A program made the position numbers and the translations under genes. A stretch of DNA of 64,000 nt from Pseudomonas fluorescens (GTDB lineage: Bacteria > Pseudomonadota > Gammaproteobacteria > Pseudomonadales > Pseudomonadaceae). Positions 44,265 to 52,894 of the stretch are shown one piece after another (position 1 is the first letter of the stretch; each line of letters starts with the position of its first letter). The notes beneath the pieces were generated by a model that made no database searches, was not told the DNA's origin, and was given only the letters and a program-made list of their open reading frames with translations. The stretch covers positions 5,624,501-5,688,500 of the forward strand of contig NZ_CP078138.1 in assembly GCF_019212185.1 (NCBI RefSeq). The letters are read 5' to 3'.

Positions 44265-44605
44265 AAGTCTTCCTCTGTCAGGTAATACGGCTACAGGCTC
44301 GTGGCCTGCACCCACCGCCCCCACGGGTATGGAGTGTGGCGAATTGGAATTCGTTCTTTTTTTTCTACCTTCAGCACAACGCAGGGAGTCTGGCCATCTG
44401 GCCTTCAGAGCAAATCCTGAAAAGGCTTTGATCTGGATCAAGTAACGATCAAAGAGTAGTCGCATTTTTGCTGACAGACTGTGTGGTCTTTTGCCGCGTG
44501 ACAGGTTGCCTCAGGAGGTGGACACAAGGTTTCATGAGCCTGACGCAACTTCTGGTTACAACTTGATGATAATCTCGCTGTTTCAGCCGTCAGATTTGCC
44601 CGCCG
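44265..44605. other. cioA-MFS divergent intergenic region (341 bp)
   Basis: It contains the cioA leader, an ANR/FNR-type site at 44428-44441 and a run of T/A near 44350. A further TGATCAAAG-like half-site lies at 44446-44454. No short gene is recognised. Confidence 0.6.
44428..44441. promoter_or_regulatory. Perfect ANR/DNR (FNR-type) box
   Basis: TTGATCTGGATCAA matches the consensus TTGAT-N4-ATCAA at every defined position. It lies upstream of cioA and divergent from the MFS gene. In P. aeruginosa cioAB is repressed by ANR at low oxygen, so this is its probable target. Confidence 0.85.
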
Positions 44606-45889
44606 ATGCCCACTCCAGAGCCCTTGTTGTTACGTCACCAGCGCCCTTTCCTGGCGTTCTGGCTGGCGCGAATTTTCACCGCCAGCGGTTTTCAGATGCT
44701 CACTGTGGCTATTGGCTGGAACCTCTACCAACTCACCGGCAATGTGCTGGATCTGGGCTTGGTGGGGCTGGTGGAGTTCGCGCCACGGGTGCTGTTCATG
44801 CTGCATACGGGGCATGTGGCTGACCGCTATGACCGGCGCAAAGTCGCGGCTCTCTGTCAGTCGTTGCAGGCGTTGATCGCCCTCGCCCTGGCGATCGGCA
44901 GCGCCACTGATCAGGTGACTCGCGAGATGATTTTCATCCTTGCCTTCCTGCTCGGCGCGGCCCGCTCGTTCGAGATGCCCACCACCCAGGCGTTGCTGCC
45001 CAGTATCGTGCCCAGCGCGCTGTTTCCCCGAGCAGTCGCCGCCGCACAATCGGCGCAGCAGTCGGCCACCATCGTCGCCCCGGCACTGGGTGGCCTGCTC
45101 TATGCGTTCGGCAGTGTGTGGGTGTATGGCCCGACGGTGGTGCTGTACGTCATCGCCTGCTGCCTGATGCTCAATTTGCCAGCCCGGCAGACCCCACTCA
45201 ACAAAGGCAAGGCCACGCTCGATTCATTGCTGGCGGGCGTGCGTTTTATCCGCAGCCGCCCGGACATTCTCGGGGCCATCTCGCTGGACCTGTTCGCGGT
45301 GTTGCTCGGCGGCGCCACGGCCTTGTTGCCGGTGTTTGCCAAGGACATTCTGCTGACCGGGCCCTGGGGCCTGGGCCTGCTGCGCTCGGCACCGGCGGTC
45401 GGCGCCTTACTGATGTCACTCTGGCTGGCGCGATTCGCCGTCGAACGCAAGGTCGGCCGGATAATGTTTACCGCCGTCGGTGTATTCGGCGTGGCAACCA
45501 TTGCCTTCGGCCTGTCGACTTCATTCTGGTTTTCGCTGGCGGTGCTGGTGGTGCTCGGCGCGGCCGACATGATCAGCATGGTGATCCGCGCCTCGTTCGT
45601 GCAACTGGAGACCCCGGATGAAATGCGCGGGCGGGTCAGCGCCGTGAACGGCTTGTTCATCGGCGCCTCGAACCAGTTGGGTGAGTTCGAGTCCGGCCTC
45701 ACCGCACACTGGTTCGGCACCGTACCAGCGGTGGTCATGGGTGGCGTAGGCACACTGGTGGTCACCGGGGCGTGGATCAAACTCTTCCCGACCCTGGCCC
45801 AACGCGATCGCATGCATACGCCGGTGCAGAGCCCGCAAGACACGCCAGCCGCTGTTACGCCAGTAACTCCCGCGCCACCGTCAGCCTGA
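44606..45889 (+). CDS. MFS transporter, EntS-like exporter family
   Basis: The 427-residue protein has about 12 helices. FWLARIFTASGFQMLTVAIG, the GHVADRYDRRKV loop between helices 2 and 3, and SRPDILGAISLDLFAVLLGG place it in the MFS_3 (EntS) branch. Members export siderophores or drugs; the substrate here is unknown. The ribosome binding site before ATG 44606 is weak. The 3' end overlaps the convergent DJ-1-like gene by 35 bp. Confidence 0.82.
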   Translation: MPTPEPLLLRHQRPFLAFWLARIFTASGFQMLTVAIGWNLYQLTGNVLDLGLVGLVEFAPRVLFMLHTGHVADRYDRRKVAALCQSLQALIALALAIGSATDQVTREMIFILAFLLGAARSFEMPTTQALLPSIVPSALFPRAVAAAQSAQQSATIVAPALGGLLYAFGSVWVYGPTVVLYVIACCLMLNLPARQTPLNKGKATLDSLLAGVRFIRSRPDILGAISLDLFAVLLGGATALLPVFAKDILLTGPWGLGLLRSAPAVGALLMSLWLARFAVERKVGRIMFTAVGVFGVATIAFGLSTSFWFSLAVLVVLGAADMISMVIRASFVQLETPDEMRGRVSAVNGLFIGASNQLGEFESGLTAHWFGTVPAVVMGGVGTLVVTGAWIKLFPTLAQRDRMHTPVQSPQDTPAAVTPVTPAPPSA

Positions 45890-46406
45890 CGGCCTTGCCT
45901 TGTAGCTGCTCGACCAGTTGCAAGGCAAACGCCAGCGCCGCCCCCGAGCCCTGTGCCGTGATGCAATTACCGTCAACCACCACAGGCTGGTCGACAAAGG
46001 TGCAGCCAAGCAGTTGATGACTGACCGTTGGCAAACAGGTCATGCGCCGCTGGCGCAGTACACCAGAGGCTTGCAGGGCCAATGCGGGAGACTCGCCAAT
46101 CGCGGCAAACAGGCGGCCAGCAGCGGACTGATCCTTGAGCAATTGCTGTAAGGGTTGATGGTTGGCCAGGTGTTGACTGCCGACGGCACCGCCGGGCAGG
46201 ACAATCAGGTCGAAAGGCTGCGCCAGCACGTCCACCAGCATGCCATCGGCAGTCAGGCGCGTACCACGGGCACAGGTCAGCATCCGCCTGGCCTCGATGC
46301 TGGCAACTACCACTTCGACTTCAGCACGGCGCAAGACATCGATGAGGGTGACGCTTTGCAGGTCGTCGATACCCTCGGCAAGGGTAATCAGAGCTCTAGA
46401 GGTCAT
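45855..46406 (-). CDS. DJ-1/PfpI superfamily protein lacking the nucleophilic cysteine
   Basis: The 183-residue protein aligns with YajL/DJ-1 along its length: SVTLIDVLRRAEVEVVVASI, FDLIVLPGGAVGSQHL and a C-terminal GSGAALAFALQLVEQL. The nucleophile elbow, AAIC-AAP in YajL, reads AAIG-ESP here (Gly104), and the partner glutamate region reads EGIDD. The deglycase/glyoxalase chemistry of DJ-1 should therefore be absent, or another residue is used. Cys45 and Cys124 are present elsewhere. It is transcribed alone. Confidence 0.8.
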   Translation of the reverse strand: MTSRALITLAEGIDDLQSVTLIDVLRRAEVEVVVASIEARRMLTCARGTRLTADGMLVDVLAQPFDLIVLPGGAVGSQHLANHQPLQQLLKDQSAAGRLFAAIGESPALALQASGVLRQRRMTCLPTVSHQLLGCTFVDQPVVVDGNCITAQGSGAALAFALQLVEQLQGKAVRLTVARELLA

Positions 46407-46484
46407 GGTCGGCTTCCACAGGTGTGTCCTTGAAGCTTAGCCAGATTTGAAAAGAGTGACCCGGCGGCGCGAGAGGGCGCAGCG

Positions 46485-46943
46485 CTACTTGATATACAGC
46501 TGAGTCGACAGGGTATTGCCCGGGCTGTTGATCGAGGTATTGCTGAACGTGAAAGTACCGCGCTGTTTGCCGGCCAAATCAAAGATATAGAGGAAACCGA
46601 CGATCTTGCTCACGGCGCCCGAACACTCCGTCAGGTTGCCGTTGTCGTAGGCGCACACCCGTTCACGTACACCGTTGACCTCAATCCCGTCCAGAGCAAC
46701 CTGCGGCGCGCGACCGTAGCCGACTTCCAGCACGTAGACCTTGATGTTCGGCCCCTCGTGGTCGCAAGTGGTTTGCGCCTGCCTGGGGCGGATGTCTTCC
46801 AACCCACAGGACGGCGACTGAACCTTGAGCACCTTGATCTCGGTCAGAGGCGGCGCGGAAGCTGCCGAGGCCACTTGTGCGCCCATGATCCATGCCAGCG
46901 CCGCCAACACGCCGAAAAATCTGCTTTTACCTCTGATTCCCAT
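46485..46943 (-). CDS. Secreted protein resembling YolA (DUF4879)
   Basis: The 152-residue product has a signal peptide (MGIRGKSRFFGVLAALAWIM, cleaved after ASAA). The mature region, PLTEIKVLKVQSPSCGLEDI and RERVCAYDNGNLTECSGAV, with four cysteines for probable disulfides, resembles Bacillus YolA-type DUF4879 proteins as I remember them. It is small, exported and rich in beta strands. The start is set at 46943; 46955 is also in frame. The function is unknown. Confidence 0.6.
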   Translation of the reverse strand: MGIRGKSRFFGVLAALAWIMGAQVASAASAPPLTEIKVLKVQSPSCGLEDIRPRQAQTTCDHEGPNIKVYVLEVGYGRAPQVALDGIEVNGVRERVCAYDNGNLTECSGAVSKIVGFLYIFDLAGKQRGTFTFSNTSINSPGNTLSTQLYIK

Positions 46944-47187
46944 ATGCCCCCCCACAAAACAAGCGCGCAGTATGCACCAGTGGCAGAACCGGCAAAAACA
47001 CCGCTTGACCCGCCACTTGGTGAATGACGGCCTATCTCACACAGATGCAGGCAGCCATCACCGTTTTCGGCTGGTATGATGCGCGGCTTTTTCCGACCGA
47101 CAGAAAAATCCAGGCGCCTGCAGCGGTCTGTGCTTTGCTGTTGAAGTCGATACATTCACGGCGCAAGACGCGCCACGGGGAGCAGAC

Positions 47188-48483
47188 ATGCTGGAAAGGC
47201 TGTTTCAACTCAAGGCACACAACACCAACGTGCGGACCGAGATTCTTGCGGGCGTCACGACCTTTTTGGCCATGGCCTACATTCTGTTCGTCAACCCGAG
47301 CATTCTCGGCGAGACCGGCATGGACAAAGGCGCAGTGTTTGTCGCGACCTGCCTTGCAGCTGCCATCGGCTCCGCAGTGATGGGCCTGATCGCCAACTAC
47401 CCGATTGCGCTGGCACCGGGCATGGGCCTGAACGCCTTCTTCACCTACACCGTGGTCCTGCACATGGGCCATACCTGGCAAGTGGCGCTGGGTGCGGTGT
47501 TCATTTCGGCCGTGTGCTTCTTTCTGCTGTCGATCTTCCGCATTCGTGAATGGATCATCAACAGTATCCCGCTGCCGCTGCGCTCGGCCATCGCCGCCGG
47601 TATCGGCCTGTTCCTGGCGCTGATTGCCCTGCACAACGCCGGCATCGTCGTCAGCAACCCGGCGACCATGGTCGGCCTGGGCGACCTGAAACAACCGGCA
47701 CCAATTCTCGCGACCCTCGGCTTTGCCCTGATCGTTGCCCTGGAAGCCCTTGCCGTGCGCGGTGCTGTTCTGATCGGCATCCTGGTAGTGACCATCGCCT
47801 CGATCGCCCTGGGCTTCACGCCATTTGGTGGTGTGGTGTCGATGCCGCCTTCCCTCGCCCCTACGTTCCTGCAACTGGACATCAAGGGCGCGCTGGACAT
47901 CGGCCTTGTCAGCGTGATCTTCGCCTTCCTGTTCGTCGACCTGTTCGACAACTCCGGCACACTGATCGGCGTGGCCAAACGTGCTGGCTTGATGGGCAAG
48001 GACGGTCACATGCCGAAAATGGGCCGGGCGCTGATTGCCGACAGTACCGCCGCCATGGCCGGTTCCCTGCTGGGCACCTCGACCACTACCAGCTACATCG
48101 AATCGGCAGCGGGCGTCAGCGCCGGTGGTCGTACCGGCCTGACGGCGATCGTGGTCGCGTTCCTGTTCCTGCTGGCCTTGTTCTTCTCGCCACTGGCCGC
48201 CAGCGTCCCGGCGTTCGCCACCGCGCCGGCCCTGCTGTTCGTCGCCGTGCTGATGACTTCCGGCCTGGCGGAAATAGACTGGGATGACATCACCGTCGCC
48301 GCTCCTGTGGTCATCACCGCCCTGGCGATGCCGTTCACTTACTCAATCGCCAACGGCATTGCGTTCGGTTTCATCGCCTGGACGGCGATCAAGCTGATGT
48401 CCGGTCGTGGTCGTGAACTGAATCCGGCGCTGGTGATTCTTTCCATCCTGTTCGTGATCAAGTTGGGTTGGTTCAACGCATGA
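47188..48483 (+). CDS. NCS2 purine permease (AzgA/PurP-like)
   Basis: The 431-residue membrane protein starts [20 protein letters not shown]. It has [20 protein letters not shown], the [14 protein letters not shown] motif, [19 protein letters not shown] and [20 protein letters not shown], all typical of the COG2252 hypoxanthine/guanine/adenine permeases. Which purine is carried cannot be told. ACGGGGAGCAGAC is the ribosome binding site. Its stop overlaps the trmA start by 4 bp (ATGA), so the two genes are coupled. Confidence 0.92.
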   Translation: MLERLFQLKAHNTNVRTEILAGVTTFLAMAYILFVNPSILGETGMDKGAVFVATCLAAAIGSAVMGLIANYPIALAPGMGLNAFFTYTVVLHMGHTWQVALGAVFISAVCFFLLSIFRIREWIINSIPLPLRSAIAAGIGLFLALIALHNAGIVVSNPATMVGLGDLKQPAPILATLGFALIVALEALAVRGAVLIGILVVTIASIALGFTPFGGVVSMPPSLAPTFLQLDIKGALDIGLVSVIFAFLFVDLFDNSGTLIGVAKRAGLMGKDGHMPKMGRALIADSTAAMAGSLLGTSTTTSYIESAAGVSAGGRTGLTAIVVAFLFLLALFFSPLAASVPAFATAPALLFVAVLMTSGLAEIDWDDITVAAPVVITALAMPFTYSIANGIAFGFIAWTAIKLMSGRGRELNPALVILSILFVIKLGWFNA

Positions 48484-49559
48484 CATTCGATTCCCAGGCT
48501 TACGCCGCTCAGCTCGAAGACAAGGTCGCGCGCCTGCGCGATCTGCTGAAACCGTTCGATGCACCTGAACCGACGGTATTCGACTCGCCGCTGGCCAACT
48601 TTCGCCTGCGCGCCGAATTCCGCCTGTGGCGTGAAGCCGGCGAGCGTCACTACGCGATGTTTTCCCAGGAAGACAAGCGCACGCCGATCCTGATCGAAGA
48701 GTTCCCGATCGCCAGCCTGCGCATCAATCAATTGATGCCGCAACTCAAGGCGGCCTGGCAGGTCAGCGCGCCCCTGAGCCACAAGCTGTTTCAGGTGGAG
48801 TTCCTGACCACCCTCGCCGGCGATGCGATGATTACCCTGTGTTATCACCGTCCACTGGACGAGCATTGGCACGCGGCAGCTACTCAGCTCGCCGCAGACT
48901 TGAACGTCAGCGTAATCGGTCGTTCGAAAGGCAAGCGCGAGGTGATCGGCCATGATTATGTGGTCGAGAAGCTCGAAGTCGGCGGTCGTACGTTCAGCTA
49001 TCGCCAACCCGAAGGCGCGTTCACCCAGCCCAACGGTACGGTGAACCAGAAGATGCTCAACTGGGCATTTGACGCCCTGGGCGAACGCTCCGACGATTTG
49101 CTCGAACTGTATTGCGGCAACGGCAACTTCACCCTGCCCCTGGCGACCCGCGTGCGCAAAGTGCTGGCCACCGAGATCAGCAAGACCTCCGTGAATGCAG
49201 CCCTGAGCAACCTGAGCGAAAACGCTGTGGATAACGTCACTTTGGTGCGCTTGTCCGCCGAAGAGCTGACCGAAGCGCTTAATGAAGTGCGCCCGTTCCG
49301 ACGCCTGCACGGCATTGACCTGAAGAGCTACGAGTTCGGCAGCGTGTTCGTCGACCCGCCACGCGCCGGCATGGACCCGGATACCTGCGAACTGACTCGG
49401 CGTTTCGACAACATCCTGTATATCTCGTGCAACCCGGAAACGCTGGCAGCCAACATTGCCCAGTTGCATGACACGCACCGCATCACCCGCTGCGCGATGT
49501 TCGACCAATTCCCGTGGACACACCACATGGAATCCGGAGTCATGCTGACTCGACGTTGA
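48480..49559 (+). CDS. trmA: tRNA (uracil-54-C5)-methyltransferase
   Basis: The 359-residue enzyme makes ribothymidine-54 in the tRNA T loop. SAM motif I is [15 protein letters not shown], the [10 protein letters not shown] motif follows, and the catalytic Cys is in [12 protein letters not shown]. The length matches TrmA rather than RlmC/RlmD, which carry Fe-S clusters or TRAM domains. The ATG at 48480 overlaps the permease stop. A terminator follows. Confidence 0.95.
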   Translation: MTFDSQAYAAQLEDKVARLRDLLKPFDAPEPTVFDSPLANFRLRAEFRLWREAGERHYAMFSQEDKRTPILIEEFPIASLRINQLMPQLKAAWQVSAPLSHKLFQVEFLTTLAGDAMITLCYHRPLDEHWHAAATQLAADLNVSVIGRSKGKREVIGHDYVVEKLEVGGRTFSYRQPEGAFTQPNGTVNQKMLNWAFDALGERSDDLLELYCGNGNFTLPLATRVRKVLATEISKTSVNAALSNLSENAVDNVTLVRLSAEELTEALNEVRPFRRLHGIDLKSYEFGSVFVDPPRAGMDPDTCELTRRFDNILYISCNPETLAANIAQLHDTHRITRCAMFDQFPWTHHMESGVMLTRR

Positions 49560-49581
49560 TTGCCTGCTGCGTTAACAGAAT

Positions 49582-49605
49582 AGCCGTCGTCACGACGGCT
49601 TTTTT
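49582..49605 (+). terminator. Terminator of trmA
   Basis: AGCCGTCGT-C-ACGACGGCT is followed by TTTTTT, 23 bp after the trmA stop and 10 bp from the convergent DUF2442 gene. Confidence 0.9.
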
Positions 49606-49613
49606 GTCGGTGC

Positions 49614-50057
49614 TCAAGTGGGATTATCGACCTTGCGCGGCCGCCCACCCTTGCGCCCATTGGCGCGGGCAGCTTGAGCCTTGGCGAGACTGCTTTGCCG
49701 GCCATTGCGGCTGGCGATCACCGAGGCCGCCATATCCATCAGCGGTTTACTGGCTTGAATCATCCCGGCGATGGACAGGTGCAAGTCCTTGCCTTCATGA
49801 CACAGTGCGGTACCGGCAAAACCTACTTGCAACGCCTGTAAGTCCGACTCAGCGAAATCATTAAACTCCGGGTAATGGTCCAGCGGCAGCACGACGGCAC
49901 TGCCATCCTCGAAACCAATCGCCAGATGCCGCCCTTCGACGCTGACCCGCGTGGCATTCACGCCACTGCGATTCGCCCGACCCCGCTCAATGGCTTCATC
50001 CAGCACTGCCGCGGTCAACGGACGATCCACTGGATACTTTGCCTGTATCGTTTTCAT
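49614..50057 (-). CDS. DUF2442 domain protein with basic AT-hook-like tail
   Basis: The 147-residue protein has a DUF2442 core (residues about 40-85): GRHLAIGFEDGSAVVLPLDH and then YPEFNDFAESDL. Its C-terminus is basic and ends ARANGRKGGRPRKVDNPT, with GRP flanked by Lys/Arg like an AT-hook. Its start overlaps the DUF4160 gene stop as ATGA. DUF2442/DUF4160 pairs are widespread and resemble toxin-antitoxin modules in layout; this member may bind DNA. No biochemical function is proven. Confidence 0.75.
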   Translation of the reverse strand: MKTIQAKYPVDRPLTAAVLDEAIERGRANRSGVNATRVSVEGRHLAIGFEDGSAVVLPLDHYPEFNDFAESDLQALQVGFAGTALCHEGKDLHLSIAGMIQASKPLMDMAASVIASRNGRQSSLAKAQAARANGRKGGRPRKVDNPT

Positions 50058-50482
50058 AAGATTATCTCCACGCCTTGCGGTGCGCCTTCCAGATCCATCA
50101 AGGTTGAATTGCTCGATATCTCATACCGAGCCGAGGCAATCCGGTAGATCGGCCGATTGACCAGATTGAGCAGCACCACCTCATTGATTTTCCCATCCCA
50201 CAATTGATTGCCCAGACAGGTCGTTTGCAGCTTGGACCACCAGATCCGCCGTGCGCGGCGCAAGTGGACGGACTGCCTGAGGGTTTGGCGCAGCCCTTCC
50301 AGAACCGCCAGGGGTGGTCGGCGCGACAGCGGGACGACATCCCAAAGGTCGACAGCGTTGTGCCAAAAGCTGAAAACGAACCGTGCACCCCGTGCGCCCG
50401 CATCGACATGCACATGCGGCGGGCAATGCTCGTCACGCAACAGGATCACCAGAGACAGTCCCTTGTAGCTGCATATTTTCAT
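50054..50482 (-). CDS. DUF4160-like protein
   Basis: The 142-residue protein begins MKICSYKGLSLVILLRDEHC and continues PPHVHVDAG, the PPHFHV-type signature of DUF4160. The rest (residues 50-142) is longer than many DUF4160 proteins and has an arginine-rich centre (RRPPLAVLEGLRQTLRQSVH, then LRRARRIWW). It is the first gene of the overlapping pair. The function is not known; a toxin role would be conjecture. Confidence 0.7.
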   Translation of the reverse strand: MKICSYKGLSLVILLRDEHCPPHVHVDAGARGARFVFSFWHNAVDLWDVVPLSRRPPLAVLEGLRQTLRQSVHLRRARRIWWSKLQTTCLGNQLWDGKINEVVLLNLVNRPIYRIASARYEISSNSTLMDLEGAPQGVEIIL

Positions 50483-50777
50483 GCTAACCCATCCGTTAGG
50501 TTTTTTTACTCGGTTCCGACGACCGGCACCTCGGCGCCAGCCGGCAATGCCTGAATCAGGCTAGTCCCGGCCTGCCAACGGCAACATGCAATCTTCGGAA
50601 AAATCGGTAAGCAGTTCTTTCCCAGCGCACCGCCGTCCGATCATCGAACACTCTTTGCAGCCCTGATATGCAACTCGGTTGGCCGCCCATTGTAAAAAGT
50701 AACTATTCGGTACATTTTGTTTTCACAGGTTGCTTCTTACTCAACCTGCACCAAAAACAACAATGGAGAATGCCTCG

Positions 50778-51218
50778 ATGGCTCCGATCATCCTGGTGCT
50801 GAACGGCCCCAACCTGAACCTGTTGGGCACCCGCGAGCCCGCCACTTATGGCCATGAAACCCTGGCTGACATCTCGGCACTCTGCGGCCAGGCTGGCGAG
50901 GAATTAGGACTGAAGGTCGAGTTTCGTCAGACCAACCATGAAGGCGAGTTGCTCGACTGGATTCATGGTGCACGTGGCCGCTGCTCAGGGATCGTCATCA
51001 ACCCTGCCGCCTGGACCCACACCTCGGTGGCGATCCGCGATGCGTTGGTCGCCAGCGAATTGCCAGTGATTGAAGTTCATTTGTCCAATGTCCATGCCCG
51101 CGAACCCTTCCGCCATCACTCTTTCGTCTCAGCGATCGCCAGCGCCGTGCTCTGCGGCTTTGGCAGCCATGGTTATCGCCTGGCGCTCGCACACTTCAGT
51201 CAGCGCTTGCAGGGATGA
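50778..51218 (+). CDS. aroQ: Type II 3-dehydroquinate dehydratase
   Basis: The 146-residue dodecameric-type enzyme converts 3-dehydroquinate to 3-dehydroshikimate. [17 protein letters not shown] carries the active-site Tyr, [16 protein letters not shown] the His region, and [17 protein letters not shown] the lid and substrate contacts. The start at 50778 follows TGGAGAATGCCTCG. It overlaps the dehydrogenase by 4 bp and sits in a catabolic cluster, so it probably serves quinate use while another aroQ serves biosynthesis. Confidence 0.95.
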   Translation: MAPIILVLNGPNLNLLGTREPATYGHETLADISALCGQAGEELGLKVEFRQTNHEGELLDWIHGARGRCSGIVINPAAWTHTSVAIRDALVASELPVIEVHLSNVHAREPFRHHSFVSAIASAVLCGFGSHGYRLALAHFSQRLQG

Positions 51219-52078
51219 ACGACATGTCGCAGACCACAACAGTTCTCGCCGGCCTGATTGGAGCCGGCATCCAGGCCTCGCGCACCCCTGCGCTGCATGA
51301 GCATGAAGGGGACGCCCAAGGCATGCGCTATCTCTACCGATTGATCGACCTCGATCAGTTGCAGCTCGACAGTACCGCCCTCGGCGATTTGCTGACGGCG
51401 GCCGAGCGCATGAACTTCACCGGACTCAACATCACCTTTCCGTGCAAGCAAGCCATCTTGCCGCTGCTTGATGAACTCTCAGCTGAAGCGCAAGGTATCG
51501 GCGCGGTCAATACAGTCGTGCTCAAGGACGGCAAGCGGATCGGCCACAACACCGACTGCCTGGGTTTTGCCGAGGGCTTTCGCCGAGGTTTGAACGGCGT
51601 CGCACGCGAACGTGTGGTGCAGATGGGCGCCGGTGGCGCGGGAGCGGCGGTGGCCCACGCACTCCTGGGTGAGGGCGTACAAACGCTGATTATTTTTGAT
51701 GTGGACAGCAGCCGTGCTCAGAGCCTGGCGGATAACCTCAACCAGCATTTTGGCAGCGGCCGGGCCTGCGCGGGCCATGATCTTCCCGGCGCCCTGGCAC
51801 TGGCCGACGGACTGGTCAACACCACACCAATGGGCATGGCCAAGCTGCCGGGCACGCCGGTGCCCGCCGAGCTGCTGCGAAGCCAATTATGGGTGGCCGA
51901 GATTGTTTACTTTCCGCTGGAAACCGAACTGTTGCGTGTCGCCCGAAGCCTGGGATGTCGCACTCTGGATGGCAGCAGCATGGCGGTGTTCCAGGCCGTC
52001 AAAGCCTTCGAATTATTCAGCGGTGTGGCACCGGACGCCCAACGCATGCTTGAACATTTTCACGGCATAAGAAATTGA
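51215..52078 (+). CDS. Shikimate/quinate 5-dehydrogenase
   Basis: The 287-residue AroE-superfamily protein has [17 protein letters not shown] with the catalytic Lys, [12 protein letters not shown] with the catalytic Asp, and [15 protein letters not shown] for NAD(P) binding. The N-terminal SRTP replaces the SxS shikimate clamp of biosynthetic AroE, which suggests quinate or NAD-linked catabolic use. It overlaps aroQ by ATGA (an ATG at 51224 is also possible) and matches PA0244 by context. Confidence 0.88.
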   Translation: MNDMSQTTTVLAGLIGAGIQASRTPALHEHEGDAQGMRYLYRLIDLDQLQLDSTALGDLLTAAERMNFTGLNITFPCKQAILPLLDELSAEAQGIGAVNTVVLKDGKRIGHNTDCLGFAEGFRRGLNGVARERVVQMGAGGAGAAVAHALLGEGVQTLIIFDVDSSRAQSLADNLNQHFGSGRACAGHDLPGALALADGLVNTTPMGMAKLPGTPVPAELLRSQLWVAEIVYFPLETELLRVARSLGCRTLDGSSMAVFQAVKAFELFSGVAPDAQRMLEHFHGIRN

Positions 52079-52086
52079 AATCCCAC

Positions 52087-52107
52087 GCGGGGCGCTCGCC
52101 GCCCCGC
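52087..52107. terminator. Hairpin between dehydrogenase and tetR genes
   Basis: GCGGGGCG-CTCGC-CGCCCCGC is a perfect 8-bp GC stem between the convergent stops. No T tract follows, so it may only slow transcription. Confidence 0.55.
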
Positions 52108-52113
52108 CTCTGT

Positions 52114-52785
52114 TCAAGCCTGCAGGTAACGCAGTACCGATTCGCAGATCATCTCGCGATGCCGTCGCTTGATCGCCTCGTTGGGCAGATCGATCTGGAA
52201 AATCTCGCCAATGGTGTGACGGTTCGACACCCGATAAAAGCAGAACGAACTGATCAGCAAATGCACATCCAGCGCGATCAGCCCCTGCCGGAAAACACCT
52301 TCCTCGGCCCCCCGGCTCAGGATCACCCCGAGTGAATCGAGGATAGTGTTGTTCATCGCCTTGATCGGCTGGGACTGCTTGACGAACTCGGCGTTATGGA
52401 TGTTTTCGATGCTGACGATCCGCACAAAATCCACATTGCGGTCGTGATGGTCGAAGGTGAACTCGACGAGACGCCGGATCGCCTCCTGCGGCGCCAACTC
52501 GGCAAGGTGCAAGCGACTTTCGGTGCTGCGAATATCACCGTAGAGCTTCTCCAGTACCTCGACGTACAGTTGCTCCTTACTGCCGAAGTAGTAATAGATC
52601 ATACGTTTGGAGGTATGGATTCGCTCAGCAATGGCATCCACCCGCGCACCGGACAAACCCTGTTGAACAAACTCGACGATGGCTTCCTGAAGGATGTTCT
52701 CGCGGGTTTTCTCCGGGTTGTTCTTGCGACTCTTGCGCGGCTCGAGCGCGGAGGCGCCGGGCGCTAGGGTGAGGTCTGTGGTCAT
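52114..52785 (-). CDS. TetR family regulator of the quinate/shikimate cluster
   Basis: The 223-residue protein has an N-terminal HTH (about 24-70: TRENILQEAIVEFVQQGLSG, VDAIAERIHTSKRMIYYYFG). A large helical ligand domain follows, ending ICESVLRYLQA. The long C-terminal part with NAEFVKQSQPIKAMN resembles the PA0243-type regulators beside quiC. It lies 109 bp after quiC on the same strand. The GGAATCAG ribosome binding site overlaps the inner arm of an inverted repeat. Confidence 0.88.
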   Translation of the reverse strand: MTTDLTLAPGASALEPRKSRKNNPEKTRENILQEAIVEFVQQGLSGARVDAIAERIHTSKRMIYYYFGSKEQLYVEVLEKLYGDIRSTESRLHLAELAPQEAIRRLVEFTFDHHDRNVDFVRIVSIENIHNAEFVKQSQPIKAMNNTILDSLGVILSRGAEEGVFRQGLIALDVHLLISSFCFYRVSNRHTIGEIFQIDLPNEAIKRRHREMICESVLRYLQA

Positions 52786-52793
52786 TCTGATTC

Positions 52794-52836
52794 CGGGCTC
52801 ATGGCCATCACTGAACAGCTGGCAATTATGAGCCCG
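52794..52836. repeat. Long-armed inverted repeat in quiC-tetR gap
   Basis: CGGGCTCAT (52794-52802) and ATGAGCCCG (52828-52836) are perfect 9-bp arms with a 25-nt spacer, ending 9 bp before the tetR start. It may act as an operator or as an RNA hairpin that shields the ribosome binding site. Confidence 0.6.
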
Positions 52837-52894
52837 CGAGGGGCAACGAAGGAAGTATCAGCCACCGCTTCGCCCCCCTGAGCTTACCAATTTC

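Noticed and set aside
47032..47187. Purine riboswitch before the purine permease
   Set aside because: No match to the conserved purine-aptamer core was visible in the 156 bp upstream.
47032..49526. Two long minus-strand frames opposite the purine permease and trmA
   Set aside because: Both are antisense to strongly supported genes and carry no motif.
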